DNA of 64,000 nt from Chaetoceros tenuissimus (lineage: Eukaryota > Bacillariophyta > Thalassiosirophyceae > Chaetocerotales > Chaetocerotaceae), in contig BLLK01000064.1 of NCBI GenBank assembly GCA_021927905.1, forward strand, positions 58,440-122,439. The letters are read 5' to 3'. This document shows positions 1 through 9,445 of the stretch, one piece after another. The translations under genes and the position numbers were made by a program. The notes beneath the pieces are model-generated. The model saw only the letters and a program-made list of their open reading frames with translations. It did no database searches and had not been told where the DNA came from. Position 1 is the stretch's first letter. The number at the start of each line of letters is the position of its first letter.

Positions 1-648
1 GGTCCATTTCTCACTGACCAATTGATGAATCTATCAGAGAGTGAGAAAACACATTCGATCCGCGACTGGAAAGCTGGCGCTATGCAGAGTCAAAGCTTTG
101 CTCAATACTTGTATGAATCTCGCATTGCAAGCCTTCAAAGATTTGTAGCCATGTGTGTCATGTTCCACCAAATGGGGGATCGAGTTGAAAAGTTCTTTTC
201 TAACAACACATTTGGTCTACTCGGATATCGCAAAGATAGAACTCATAGTATCATGCGAATTGCAACAACTGCTTCCCCCATCAGCGGTGCTGAAATTAGA
301 GACCGAAAGAGAGAACTGCTACTCAAACAAAAGCTTCATCGCTCCATTGAGGTAATTTCAAATGCATGGATTCATTATTCCATGAAAACTGGTAGGATCG
401 AAGAAGATGCAAAGCGATTAATCACTTCTCGAAGATCCTTACTCGTCAGCACTAACTCCCGCAAATCTCTGCGCAGTAGTACCCGCTCTCTTTCTTCAAA
501 CTCTGTACACAATAATACGGATACTTCTTCTCAAAGATCCTTTATTGATAAGATACTTGCAAAGAAGATGACTGTAAAAGAGATACGCGAAGAAAGAGAG
601 AAAGGCACAACTCCTCCTATCGAAGAGGAGGTGAAGAAGAATTCGTAG
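1..648 (+). CDS. C-terminal part of an unidentified protein (truncated by window edge)
   Basis: The frame is open from base 1 to the TAG/A stop region at 648, so the N-terminus lies outside the window. An internal ATG stands at 25, but the frame runs through it from the edge. The visible 215 residues are mostly helical and rich in charged residues, with a Ser/Arg-rich stretch (roughly residues 140-180) and a Glu/Lys-rich end. I see no catalytic motif, signal peptide or membrane segment and do not recognise the family. The ordered first half and disordered tail suggest the end of a larger soluble or peripheral protein. It could also be a last exon. Confidence 0.6.
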   Translation, partial: GPFLTDQLMNLSESEKTHSIRDWKAGAMQSQSFAQYLYESRIASLQRFVAMCVMFHQMGDRVEKFFSNNTFGLLGYRKDRTHSIMRIATTASPISGAEIRDRKRELLLKQKLHRSIEVISNAWIHYSMKTGRIEEDAKRLITSRRSLLVSTNSRKSLRSSTRSLSSNSVHNNTDTSSQRSFIDKILAKKMTVKEIREEREKGTTPPIEEEVKKNS

Positions 649-817
649 AAGAGCCTATATGACTGGTACTATTTTGAGGGAAGGCAATGTATAATAAGTC
701 TTGTCGTTGTGATTAAGAAAGTAAGGGGTAAAATATCATCAATATCATTTCATGAATCTTCTTCTATTCTTACATTTCTCAAAACTACGACCAAGTTCAC
801 ATAGTCTATTTCATGTA

Positions 818-1624
818 TCAAAAGTTATTTTCCTTGAGCCAAGTCACCATAACAGCCAAAGCCTCTCCATTGATGATTCCTTCTACAGGTCTAGTGATGC
901 ATTTATCTTTTGTCTTGAGTTGTAGAGTCTTTCCAATCCTTTCATAAAAGTCAAGTCCACAACCTCCAAATATTTTTCGATAGCTCTCCTTCATCAAAAA
1001 GTCATGTTTGCATGAAATAATATCGGCAAATGTAATTTTCATAATAGCTACATTCTTTTTACGGAATATTAAATCGGCACGATTTTGATTTGTTTCAATG
1101 TGTACACCATCTGTAGTAACTGCAATATGTCGAATTAGTTCCAACTTTGAATTATATCTCGCACGTCGTATCACAGACACGGCAAGAACGACCAGACAGA
1201 TATCGAAACACTTTGTATAAATCAAGTAGCCGGGTATAGGATTCCCATATCGAATAAGCTTGGTATATATTGCATAAATGGAATACACATTGCCGATGAT
1301 AATAAGAGCAGTCCCAATTTTCAACCCCTTTTGAATTCTAATGAGCATGTCTGCATAAAAGTTTTCTAATCTTTCATAGTCCGTGTCAAATACAGCAATT
1401 ACATTGTCTTGACTTTGAAAGTGACAGTCATTCCATCGTAAAGATGCAAAAGTGGCTCGAAGATGCGAAGGGAAAAGATTTAGATTTCTTTCCGAGATTG
1501 AAAATGAGCCGACATGCTGTTGAGAAGGATCTACAAATATTGGCTCTTCTTCATCAGTCCTTCTTGGTTCTTCTACAGAGTTCAGCAGCGGTTCATTCAT
1601 TTCATGGATCAGGCTCTCTGACAT
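818..1624 (-). CDS. Hypothetical protein with two membrane helices
   Basis: Single-exon frame of 268 codons beginning at the ATG at 1624. The first 70 residues are acidic and probably disordered. Two hydrophobic segments follow at about residues 99-122 and 132-152, separated by a short loop, so the protein likely makes a hairpin in a membrane. The last 110 residues are a soluble mixed alpha/beta region with a pattern loosely like a PH-type domain, which is only a guess. It is convergent with the gene ending at 648. No known family was recognised. Confidence 0.7.
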   Translation of the reverse strand: MSESLIHEMNEPLLNSVEEPRRTDEEEPIFVDPSQQHVGSFSISERNLNLFPSHLRATFASLRWNDCHFQSQDNVIAVFDTDYERLENFYADMLIRIQKGLKIGTALIIIGNVYSIYAIYTKLIRYGNPIPGYLIYTKCFDICLVVLAVSVIRRARYNSKLELIRHIAVTTDGVHIETNQNRADLIFRKKNVAIMKITFADIISCKHDFLMKESYRKIFGGCGLDFYERIGKTLQLKTKDKCITRPVEGIINGEALAVMVTWLKENNF

Positions 1625-2009
1625 TATAGAATCTACCGTAGAGTAGAGTAATGATTATATTTTGAATGGCTGTGATGTTGATTGTTCTCTTCTGTTCTCA
1701 TAATAGGTACATACAACGAGTATCTTTTTTCTGTTCTTTTTTTCCATGTTTGATACGTACGTCATTGTTGAAAACAAAATTACGTACGTAGCTAAAATAG
1801 GTCGAAATTGACATGGGCTCAGAACCATTGAAAAAGACAACACATTTTCATTTATTTCTACTTCGTACACTTTACACTTCACACTCGTAAGTAATCACGT
1901 TGTAGATTCGAGTACTGCCATTATCTCTTATTTCAGCATCTCTAACTACATCAAGCTGCATTAGCTACTTCTCAAAAATAGAGCCGAAGCGATCTAGGCG
2001 AAAGAGAGA
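1625..2009. other. Intergenic region between divergent genes
   Basis: Shared upstream DNA of the hairpin-membrane gene (minus) and TRM13 (plus). It holds ACGTACGT palindromes near 1755 and 1782 and one copy of the CAATGACGT motif (minus strand, 1759-1767) that recurs in other gene-free stretches of this window. No ORF with coding character was seen. Confidence 0.6.
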
Positions 2010-3800
2010 ATGACCAATTCAAAATCTACAAAACGAAAAATGTCTCTAGAAAATCAGGAGATTCCAAATCAAAGCGAAGAAGGGAGATGTACATTCTACA
2101 ACGCAAAGAAGAAACGACACTGTCGTCAATTACTTTCTCCGCATATACCATATCCATTCTCACTCGAGCCAGATTTTAAACCTCTTTATTGCGGCAATCA
2201 TGGAAGTATGTACTCTACCCTCATGAAAGATCGCAAACGGACCAAGTTTCAACATGATGCACAATCGAAAACAAATGATGTGTCTTCCAATTCAAGGAAA
2301 AAGGGAAAGAGAATTCCATGCCCTGTTGATCCTAGTCATTATATTTATGAATCAAATGTAGATGCTCATGTCAAGAAATGTCCAATGGCTGTCAAAGCTA
2401 ATGAAGAAAAGAGTAGAGGTTACTATACTGAAAATATAAATGCTGGGGGTTGTGGACATTTTCTATTTGAATTTGGTAAAGAACCTTTCATGAAAAAGGA
2501 AAGTGTAAAGCGAAGTGTAGATGCAAAAGATTTGGTGCTGAGAATACTTGGAGCGTATGTAAAGACATTTATGAAGGATCGGGTTGAGGAATTTGATAAT
2601 GATGATGCATTAATCTCATCATTGACTTTTGAAGATATGTACAATGCTATAGAATGCCATGATCTATACCAAGAGGAAGAAGAAGGTATGAATTCCATGG
2701 TTTCCAAGCATAGAGTGAAAATTGGAGGTCCTAAGCATATGAGACAAATTGGAAGTATTGTTGGACACGTCCGAAGGAATAATTTGCTAGATTCATCCAT
2801 TGTTTTGGAGATGGGAGCAGGAAGAGCAACCACAGGATTTGCTGTAGCTGGTGTTTGTGCATCAACAAAGACGTTTCACCCGTCAAAATTTTTAATCAAT
2901 GATACTTTGGATCGATCTGGTATGGTGAAATTAGTTGTCGTGGAGAAAGGTGGATCTAGATCGAAAGCAGATGCTGCTTTCCGACGTATACAAGAAGATG
3001 CAGCTCGTGCCAAGAATTCTGATGCAGACAGTGATGTTGCAAAAATTGATGGTCCTTCCTCATCACCGCTTCAAGATTATTTTCAGCCAGAGTATGTAGA
3101 CTTTCATCGCATCAAATGTGATCTTGCACATGTAAGTATACCAAATGCGATGAAAGAAGTAGAGAAAAAGTCCAATTCTATTCCTCTCTGCCAAGAAGTT
3201 TCGAAATCTACTATGGATCAAGATAGAAATATTCTTTTGATTGCAAAACATTTATGTGGAGCTGGAACAGACCTTGCTTTGAAGTCTGCAGAACCCATTC
3301 GAGATCAAGTGAAGGGGTTTGTATTAGCTACCTGCTGTCATGGGATCTGTGTTTGGAATCTGTACGTAGGTCGAGACTTTCTAGGAAATATCATGTGTGT
3401 AAAGGATAATGATGTCTTTGGAGAATCAGAATTCAACTATCTGAGAAAATGGGCCACAGGAACAGTTATCGGGGATCCTAACAAGACCTCCTCTTCTGGT
3501 GCGGATGAAGTGATGCAAGAGTCAAGTGAAGAGGAGACGAAAGATCAAGAACACAAAATCCTATTGGATGATGACACTAACTTTCAAATAGGTGTATCTC
3601 AAATTGCAAAACAATTGAATTTAAAGTGCGGCCCAGAAGGACTCGGAAGAGCTTGTCAGCGATTAATAGACTTTGGACGAACTCAATATATGCAAAAAAG
3701 TCTCATGACTACACAAGGAAGCACAAAGCTATTTCATTATGTTGATAAATCAGTAACTCCACAAAATGCCATGCTATTGGGAATAAATTCAAATTTTTAA
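2010..3800 (+). CDS. TRM13: tRNA:m4X 2'-O-methyltransferase TRM13
   Basis: Uninterrupted frame of 596 codons. TRM13 methylates the ribose 2'-OH of position 4 in the tRNA acceptor stem using S-adenosylmethionine. The order of parts fits the family: a CCCH-type zinc knuckle (Cys27, Cys38, then YCGNH near 60), a CHHC finger of the U11-48K type (CPVDPSHYIYES onwards, about 104-130), then the methyltransferase domain with the SAM-binding loop LEMGAGRATTGF near 270. The hallmark KHLCGAGTDLALK and the following ATCCHGICVW are present. The family usually has CCHHRC where this protein has CCHGIC, a small departure at a conserved spot. An acidic insertion sits near 490-520. The ATG at 2010 is the first in frame and follows a purine-rich leader. 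Confidence 0.93.
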   Translation: MTNSKSTKRKMSLENQEIPNQSEEGRCTFYNAKKKRHCRQLLSPHIPYPFSLEPDFKPLYCGNHGSMYSTLMKDRKRTKFQHDAQSKTNDVSSNSRKKGKRIPCPVDPSHYIYESNVDAHVKKCPMAVKANEEKSRGYYTENINAGGCGHFLFEFGKEPFMKKESVKRSVDAKDLVLRILGAYVKTFMKDRVEEFDNDDALISSLTFEDMYNAIECHDLYQEEEEGMNSMVSKHRVKIGGPKHMRQIGSIVGHVRRNNLLDSSIVLEMGAGRATTGFAVAGVCASTKTFHPSKFLINDTLDRSGMVKLVVVEKGGSRSKADAAFRRIQEDAARAKNSDADSDVAKIDGPSSSPLQDYFQPEYVDFHRIKCDLAHVSIPNAMKEVEKKSNSIPLCQEVSKSTMDQDRNILLIAKHLCGAGTDLALKSAEPIRDQVKGFVLATCCHGICVWNLYVGRDFLGNIMCVKDNDVFGESEFNYLRKWATGTVIGDPNKTSSSGADEVMQESSEEETKDQEHKILLDDDTNFQIGVSQIAKQLNLKCGPEGLGRACQRLIDFGRTQYMQKSLMTTQGSTKLFHYVDKSVTPQNAMLLGINSNF

Positions 3801-3872
3801 TTATTCTTAAAAACTGATAACCTTTTCAAAACAAACTTCACTATTGCACACAGTAAAAAAAGACATACATAT

Positions 3873-5528
3873 CTATTTTCTTGCGCAACAAAACCAATAA
3901 ACACGTGGGACATCATATTCTTCATCAGCATCCTTGGAGATCTCAGCGAAACTAATACCATCATGGAAAGGACCATAGAAGCTTGCAAACTCACTCATAT
4001 CCGGATCATAGTAGTATCTAGCACATGCTGTACCAAACTCCTTCAAGTCCAATGATCCATCACCATTGATATCACAAGTCTCGAATGCACTCTTGCCTTC
4101 TTCTTCTGTCACACCAAGAGGCTCAATCCAGCACCAAAACTCCTTCCAGCTTATTACACCATCGCCATTGGCATCAACTACTTCCATGAGTTTCTTGTTG
4201 AACTCTGCACTGATCTCGACTACGGTATCAGGGTTGCTGTTGACAAAGTCTGCCATATGTTGGATCCAAGCTTCCTTAGTTACATCTTCACCAAAGTATG
4301 CTTGATGAGCGGATCTCCAAGCTTGTTCTAGGTCTGCAGTGTATTCAATGCCAGCGTTTTCTGCAGCCTTACGTCCCCAAGCCACAAAGTCTTGCTCTTC
4401 AACTTTGCCAACACCCCTGAAGTCCTTCATATTGAAGACACGGCTCCACTTCTTGCGCATGAAAGGTGTCACAGCAGCATTATAAGCACCATAGAAGCTT
4501 GCAAACTCACTCATATCCGGATCATAGTAGTATCTAGCACATGCTGTACCAAACTCCTTCAAGTCCAATGATCCATCACCATTGATATCACAAGTCTCGA
4601 ATGCACTCTTGCCTTCTTCTTCTGTCACACCAAGAGGCTCAATCCAGCACCAAAACTCCTTCCAGCTTATTACACCATCGCCATTGGTATCAACTACTTC
4701 CATGAGTTTCTTGTTGAACTCTGCACTGATCTCGACTACGGTATCAGGGTTGCTGTTGACAAAGTCTGCCATATGTTGGATCCAAGCTTCCTTAGTTACA
4801 TCTTCACCAAAGTATGCTTGATGAGCGGATCTCCAAGCTTGTTCTAGGTCTGCAGTGTATTCAATGCCAGCGTTTTCTGCAGCCTTACGTCCCCAAGCCA
4901 CAAAGTCTTGCTCTTCAACTTTGCCAACACCCCTGAAGTCCTTCATATTGAAGACACGGCTCCACTTCTTGCGCATGAAAGGTGTCACAGCAGCATTATA
5001 AGCACCATAGAAGCTTGCAAACTCACTCATATCCGGATCATAGTAGTATCTAGCACATGCTGTACCAAACTCCTTCAAGTCCAATGATCCATCACCATTG
5101 ATATCACAAGTCTCGAATGCACTCTTGCCTTCTTCTTCTGTCACACCAAGAGGCTCAATCCAGCACCAAAACTCCTTCCAGCTTATTACACCATCGCCAT
5201 TGGCATCAACTACTTCCATGAGTTTCTTGTTGAACTCTGCACTGATCTCGACTACAGTGTCAGGGTTGCTGTTGACAAAGTCCGCCATATGTTGGATCCA
5301 AGCTTCCTTAGTTACATCTTCACCAAAGTATGCTTGATGAGCGGATCTCCAAGCTTGTTCTAGGTCTGCAGTGTTTTCAATGCCAGCGTTTTCTGCAGCC
5401 TTACGTCCCCAAGCCACAAAGTCTTGCTCTTCTACTTTGCCAACACCTCTGAAGTCCTTCATATCGAAGACACGGCTCCACTTCTTGCGCATGAAGTCTG
5501 TTACATTGTCTTTTTTGAAAGAAAACAT
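3873..5528 (-). CDS. EF-hand calcium-binding protein of three tandem modules
   Basis: A 551-residue single-exon protein made of three copies of a 172-residue module that begin near residues 12, 184 and 356, followed by a unique 30-residue tail ending in two Cys. Each module carries two canonical EF-hand loops (DANGDGVISWKE, with T for A in the middle module, and DINGDGSLDLKE) and degenerate loops in its first half. The module length, the paired EF-hands and the FASFYG(P) end resemble sarcoplasmic calcium-binding protein or calexcitin-type proteins, which are normally single modules of this size. Likely a cytosolic Ca buffer or sensor with six active Ca sites. The family assignment is inference; calcium binding is well supported. 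Confidence 0.9.
   Translation of the reverse strand: MFSFKKDNVTDFMRKKWSRVFDMKDFRGVGKVEEQDFVAWGRKAAENAGIENTADLEQAWRSAHQAYFGEDVTKEAWIQHMADFVNSNPDTVVEISAEFNKKLMEVVDANGDGVISWKEFWCWIEPLGVTEEEGKSAFETCDINGDGSLDLKEFGTACARYYYDPDMSEFASFYGAYNAAVTPFMRKKWSRVFNMKDFRGVGKVEEQDFVAWGRKAAENAGIEYTADLEQAWRSAHQAYFGEDVTKEAWIQHMADFVNSNPDTVVEISAEFNKKLMEVVDTNGDGVISWKEFWCWIEPLGVTEEEGKSAFETCDINGDGSLDLKEFGTACARYYYDPDMSEFASFYGAYNAAVTPFMRKKWSRVFNMKDFRGVGKVEEQDFVAWGRKAAENAGIEYTADLEQAWRSAHQAYFGEDVTKEAWIQHMADFVNSNPDTVVEISAEFNKKLMEVVDANGDGVISWKEFWCWIEPLGVTEEEGKSAFETCDINGDGSLDLKEFGTACARYYYDPDMSEFASFYGPFHDGISFAEISKDADEEYDVPRVYWFCCARK
3972..5495 (-). repeat. Three 516-bp tandem repeats inside the EF-hand gene
   Basis: Units at 3972-4487, 4488-5003 and 5004-5495 (the last lacks the linker) repeat with an exact 516-bp period. 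By eye they differ at only a handful of bases, including synonymous ones (for example tacggt versus tacagt near 4738 and 5254), so the similarity is at DNA level and not only selection on protein. The period is 172 codons and keeps the frame. Confidence 0.95.
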
Positions 5529-6702
5529 GATACTTTTATACTATGCTTTGCTTTTCACTCTTTAATGAATGATTGTCAATGTTGCTTTTTTCAATTATCC
5601 TCTATTGAAACTCTTCCCTCTTCAAATAAATTTTCTCTTGTACGTGGCGAACTATCCTGCACGAGTACTTGTTAATGAAGGAATAAACGTACTCACTTCA
5701 TCTTTGCACATCTAAATTGTTGAGCTTCCTCTGGCAGCTAGTTTTCTTTGGACTAAAAACTACTACCGTTACGTCAATCTGTCAATGACAATGTTCGTCC
5801 TAGAAATCACTATACTTTTCTTTCACTTGTACGTCATCATTGTCGATCTGATACAATGACGTTTCATTTTCAAAATAGTCAGTCTGAGTCTTCACATCTC
5901 TACCATACAATTCAATCATTCTATTTTGACTGTTGTAAGCACCATGCACTGCTTTGTTTAGAAAATAATGTTCTAAAATTCGAAGTTTAATAGTACCCTT
6001 TGTGTTCATGTTGCTTATAACAGAGCTCATAGACCTCGAGTTATTTCTTGTCTAATTGAAAGCCTACTACGCGCTTTTTGGTTCCTCAAACGTCAAGAAA
6101 GGTAACAAAAATACGGTCAAATTCTTTGAGCTGCAACACATTTTCAGCTTTCATTCATGTAGAAATGTGGACCTTTTTTCATCTTCAAAAGATAAATATG
6201 AAAGCATAAAGTGCTACTAACTTTGAAGAAATTCTTTGCGGTTTGATTACAAATTATGGCGGTCAACTGCCAGACAATCGAGTAGCGAGAGCTACTATTA
6301 GCTATGTATTGTCATGTCATCTTCTTGCATTTCTCTTTAGTTAAAATTGAAGAAGTTGAGTTCCTGCAATTTCAATTGTTCAACCGATGTTGAATGCTCG
6401 CCCATAGATACCGAGCAGTTTTATAAGAAATCAGATTTGCTTTGTCATAACTAGAAAATTGTCTAAACAAAATATGCCTTCTCCACTTTTACAATAGCTT
6501 GTGTAAAATTTGTATCTGCGTATTTATGATTTCGATCTTCTACAAAATTTCACTTTGCTCCGATCCTCTTCTTTTTCTTCCCGATTGTGCAATTCGATGA
6601 ACTTTTTTTTTCACTCCCTCACAAAGTATACATGCTTCAAAATAAAAACAGATTGAAATACAAATCATATTAGAGTCAGTTTTTTTATTTATACTTAATA
6701 AT
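5529..6702. other. Long intergenic region
   Basis: Upstream of the EF-hand gene and downstream of the eL32 gene. It contains the weak small ORF at 5800-6030 and a CAATGACGT motif at 5854-5862, with a further ACGTCA at 5831. The rest is AT-rich with homopolymer runs. No RNA gene or mobile element was recognised. Confidence 0.5.
5800..6030 (-). CDS. Small ORF of doubtful coding status
   Basis: Frame of 76 codons from an ATG at 6030, with an in-frame stop 21 bases upstream. The composition is balanced (no low complexity), but there is no similarity that I recognise, and it overlaps the recurring CAATGACGT motif at 5854-5862, which argues for noncoding DNA. It sits about 270 bp upstream of the EF-hand gene on the same strand and could be a leader ORF or chance. 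Confidence 0.2.
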   Translation of the reverse strand: MSSVISNMNTKGTIKLRILEHYFLNKAVHGAYNSQNRMIELYGRDVKTQTDYFENETSLYQIDNDDVQVKEKYSDF

Positions 6703-7110
6703 CTAAGCATCGTCCTCAGCTCTCAACTTAGCTGCAGCATTAGTAACACGGATAGCCAATTGCTCAGCACGGTTTACGATAGCCTGTCTTCCTCTGGTAC
6801 TAACAGAGTGTCCGATAGTAGCAGCGTAAGTACGGTTGTGCATCATAAGCATCTCAAGCTCGTCTACATTATTAACAACAACAGATTGGAATCCATTTGG
6901 GTGTACGTTACGGGTCTTCTTATCACTTCCGTATCCGATAGATGGCATAGGAAGAGCTCCCTTGAAACGACGGCGAACACGTCCATCAATACCCTTTGGC
7001 TTACGCCAAGAAGAGCGTGCGATACGCTTGAATTGGTCAGCCTGATGGCGAGCGAACTTCTTGGTGCGCTTCTTGACAATAGTCTTTGTGTTCAGAGGTT
7101 TGGTAGCCAT
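6703..7110 (-). CDS. RPL32: 60S ribosomal protein eL32
   Basis: A 135-residue protein matching eL32 over its full length: the basic N-terminus with [11 protein letters not shown], the core [18 protein letters not shown], and the family motif [19 protein letters not shown]. eL32 is a structural protein of the large cytosolic ribosomal subunit. The start is the ATG at 7110. A splice acceptor (TTCCTTACAG) ends 16 bases upstream of the ATG, suggesting an intron in the 5' UTR, common in ribosomal protein genes. The coding part is intronless and of normal family length. Confidence 0.97.
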   Translation of the reverse strand: MATKPLNTKTIVKKRTKKFARHQADQFKRIARSSWRKPKGIDGRVRRRFKGALPMPSIGYGSDKKTRNVHPNGFQSVVVNNVDELEMLMMHNRTYAATIGHSVSTRGRQAIVNRAEQLAIRVTNAAAKLRAEDDA

Positions 7111-7126
7111 GTTTGATTATTTGCGA

Positions 7127-7498
7127 CTGTAAGGAAAGAAAAAGGCGTTAGAGGTTCTGTTCGTAATGAATAGTTTTTGATTGTACAGATTATAGATCTG
7201 TTCCTTTCTTGAATATATGCTTCTTTGCTGAATCAATATTTTCCCATTCATGCATTTGTCTTGTATTCTCAACCACTCATTTGATTTTCGTTTCTCTGTA
7301 TTTCTCGCATTCATCACTTGTGTACGTAGGACTCATGACCCATATGAAGAACAACTGCACATGTATTTCTCGAACTCTACTCTCTCTACTCATTCTGCTT
7401 TCACACACTCCAATCCCCATCTCTCATTCATTTATTCTTTCTATTGATTCTGGTGGTGGTGGTATTGATGTTCATTCAGCATAGCATAGGTATCTCAC
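7127..7498 (-). other. Probable 5' UTR intron of the eL32 gene
   Basis: On the minus strand a donor AAGAG/GTGAGATA begins at 7498 and an acceptor TTTCCTTACAG/ ends at 7127, giving a 372-nt intron that would place the first noncoding exon above 7499. The interval has no coding frame on the minus strand and is C/T- and A/C-rich. This is inferred from splice-site form and position only. Confidence 0.45.
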
Positions 7499-7826
7499 CT
7501 CTTGGACTGGAATAACAGTGTTGCTAACAAAGAGAGCTACAAAAAGGCTTGGCAAACACAACACAACAAAATTGAGTTACCTCGTTACTGAAACTGTTCA
7601 GCCCCTATCCGACAGAGATACGGGATTTTAGCTTTGAAAGAAGGAGAGAAGGAGAAAGGAAGAAAATATTTTTTGCTTTATTTGACACGAGCCCTAGCTA
7701 CAGAAGTGAAGCAAGGATTTTATACATTTTTAAAAATTTTAAAATACATTTCAAATTGTTTTGTTGTCTGTATGTAAGAATATGTTCATCTAGTATTAGA
7801 TTCAGAGGAAGGCAAGACCTGTTTAG
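7499..7826. other. Gene-free stretch, promoter side of the eL32 gene
   Basis: Holds the putative first noncoding exon of eL32 next to 7499 and the 3' end of the convergent side of the membrane-protein gene. AT-rich near 7720-7760. No other signal was seen. Confidence 0.4.
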
Positions 7827-9038
7827 TTAAATAACTTCTGCATCATCTACTGTCTGTGTTGGCATATATTTACCACCTGCTGCATTCATCTCAACTGCAT
7901 GCGCAACAGGAATCGAGCTTCCAATCTCATTTCCAAATTCTTCCTGTGTAAGGCCTTCTTTTCGTACTCGCATGGTCATGTATAGAACGAATGATAGACT
8001 ATGAGAAGAAAATAGTGAATTCGGTGAATATAAGATTTCAGAAACAATTGTCGGAACTTTACACATTACTTACATTGGGTGAATGGTCCAACTCAATACC
8101 TTCAATGTGAGGGTTGCAATCGTGACAAGGAATGCTGATAATGATCCAAAGATCAATCGGACAATCCAAGCTGTAACATGCTGTAAAAGGAAAAAGACAA
8201 ACATTGTCAAAAAGATCAAACATAGATTTTCTTTGCATAGCTCAAAAGACCTTTTGAATGATGCAATGATTGGTTTATTCTCAATCATGATGGCTGGTAC
8301 TGCCGCAGTCAATAAAATGACAATGATACCAATGACAATGGCACTGAAAATTCCTGCAATAATAATTGGAAAGAAAACCTCACTTTGTTTTATTGACCCT
8401 GTTTCCTCCATCTCAGTTTCAAGATGTCTAAAGTCAATATACAAAGGTAGGAAGAAAGTTACCAGCAGAACGAGAAAATCCAAAAGACCAAGTAAAACAT
8501 GATAGCTAAATACACTCCATTTTCTCATCCACCCACGCTGTAGAGAATTCTTTACAACTGGTGTATTACCCGCATATATTTCTCCAACTGCATGTACAAA
8601 TGCACCACCGAAAACACTTGTGATGAATGATAACACGAGAGCCACACTGAGTAAAATCAAAACCATGGAGATGACCATTGCCCCAATATTTATGCCGTAA
8701 TAAGGATCATACTTTGGATAGTAACCTTCGGAAAGCATACGTAAAGATTTTTCGTAATACTCTACAGCTAAATTTCTCAAGTTACCACCAGCTGAAGCCA
8801 TTCCAAGTCCACCGGATTTCAATTGATTGGCCATGGTAACCAAGTAAGACATTTCACCAAGAAAGAGAGCAGCTGCAATAACTTCGACGACGACCGCAAC
8901 ACCAACATAGGTCAGTAGGAAGAGAGACGCTAGACCTGTCAATGGTTTCCACTCAGCTCCATATATCTTGAAAACTAGAGATAAAACTTCGATGAAATTC
9001 TGAGGCCCATTGGAAAAGAGTTCAGAGCTTTGCAACAT
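7827..9038 (-). CDS. Multi-span membrane protein (two exons)
   Basis: Exons 9038-8074 and 7998-7827 join across a 75-nt intron (donor AAT/GTAAGT, acceptor CTCATAG/T) to give 378 residues. About six hydrophobic segments are visible (near 25-50, 110-140, 175-200, 225-255, 280-310 and 320-345), the last crossing the exon junction. The end of the last helix reads VLYMTMRVRKEG, the pattern that closes the DUF975/YciC-like and GPDPase membrane-domain families, so distant kinship to those is possible. The C-terminal tail is soluble. No catalytic residues are evident; transport or scaffolding are both open. Without splicing the frame would stop at 8070. Confidence 0.8.
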
Positions 9039-9445
9039 TTTTATTCAGTTTAATTCTTGAATCACTTTAAAAATTCTTTCAGCAAATGCAGATAGTGTTT
9101 TGTTCTTTTATTAGATACTGCAATAGTTCGTTAGTTGAGTTCGTTTCGAACTGCTTTCTTGTAGTCACATAGACGCGCGTCAATATTGAAATTAGTCAGA
9201 TTTAGTCTTGCTTGACATCTTCCTACAATGACTTTCCTTGATTCATGATGCGACATTAAAGAACATATTAGTGTCTTCTTCTTCAATCATGGATTGAAAC
9301 AGAACCCCAGGTGTCAGGATCATAAGTTCATCAATCAAAAATGAAATCGAAGGTGCCATGCTGATGGATTTGATCGTGAAATCGCATGCTAAATAAAGAT
9401 ACTCATCACATATTATAATACTACTATAACAAGGATTTAAGCATC
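9039..9445. other. Intergenic region between divergent genes
   Basis: Common upstream DNA of the membrane-protein gene (minus) and the next plus-strand gene. A first exon of the latter could lie here, because that protein lacks a visible signal peptide, but no convincing exon with ATG and donor was found. Confidence 0.4.

Noticed and set aside
4066-5337. Three identical 79-codon plus-strand ORFs
   Set aside because: They are the antisense of the repeated EF-hand modules and repeat only because the gene does.
8083-8502. 139-codon plus-strand ORF
   Set aside because: Antisense to the conserved membrane-protein frame, with Lys-rich composition typical of shadows.
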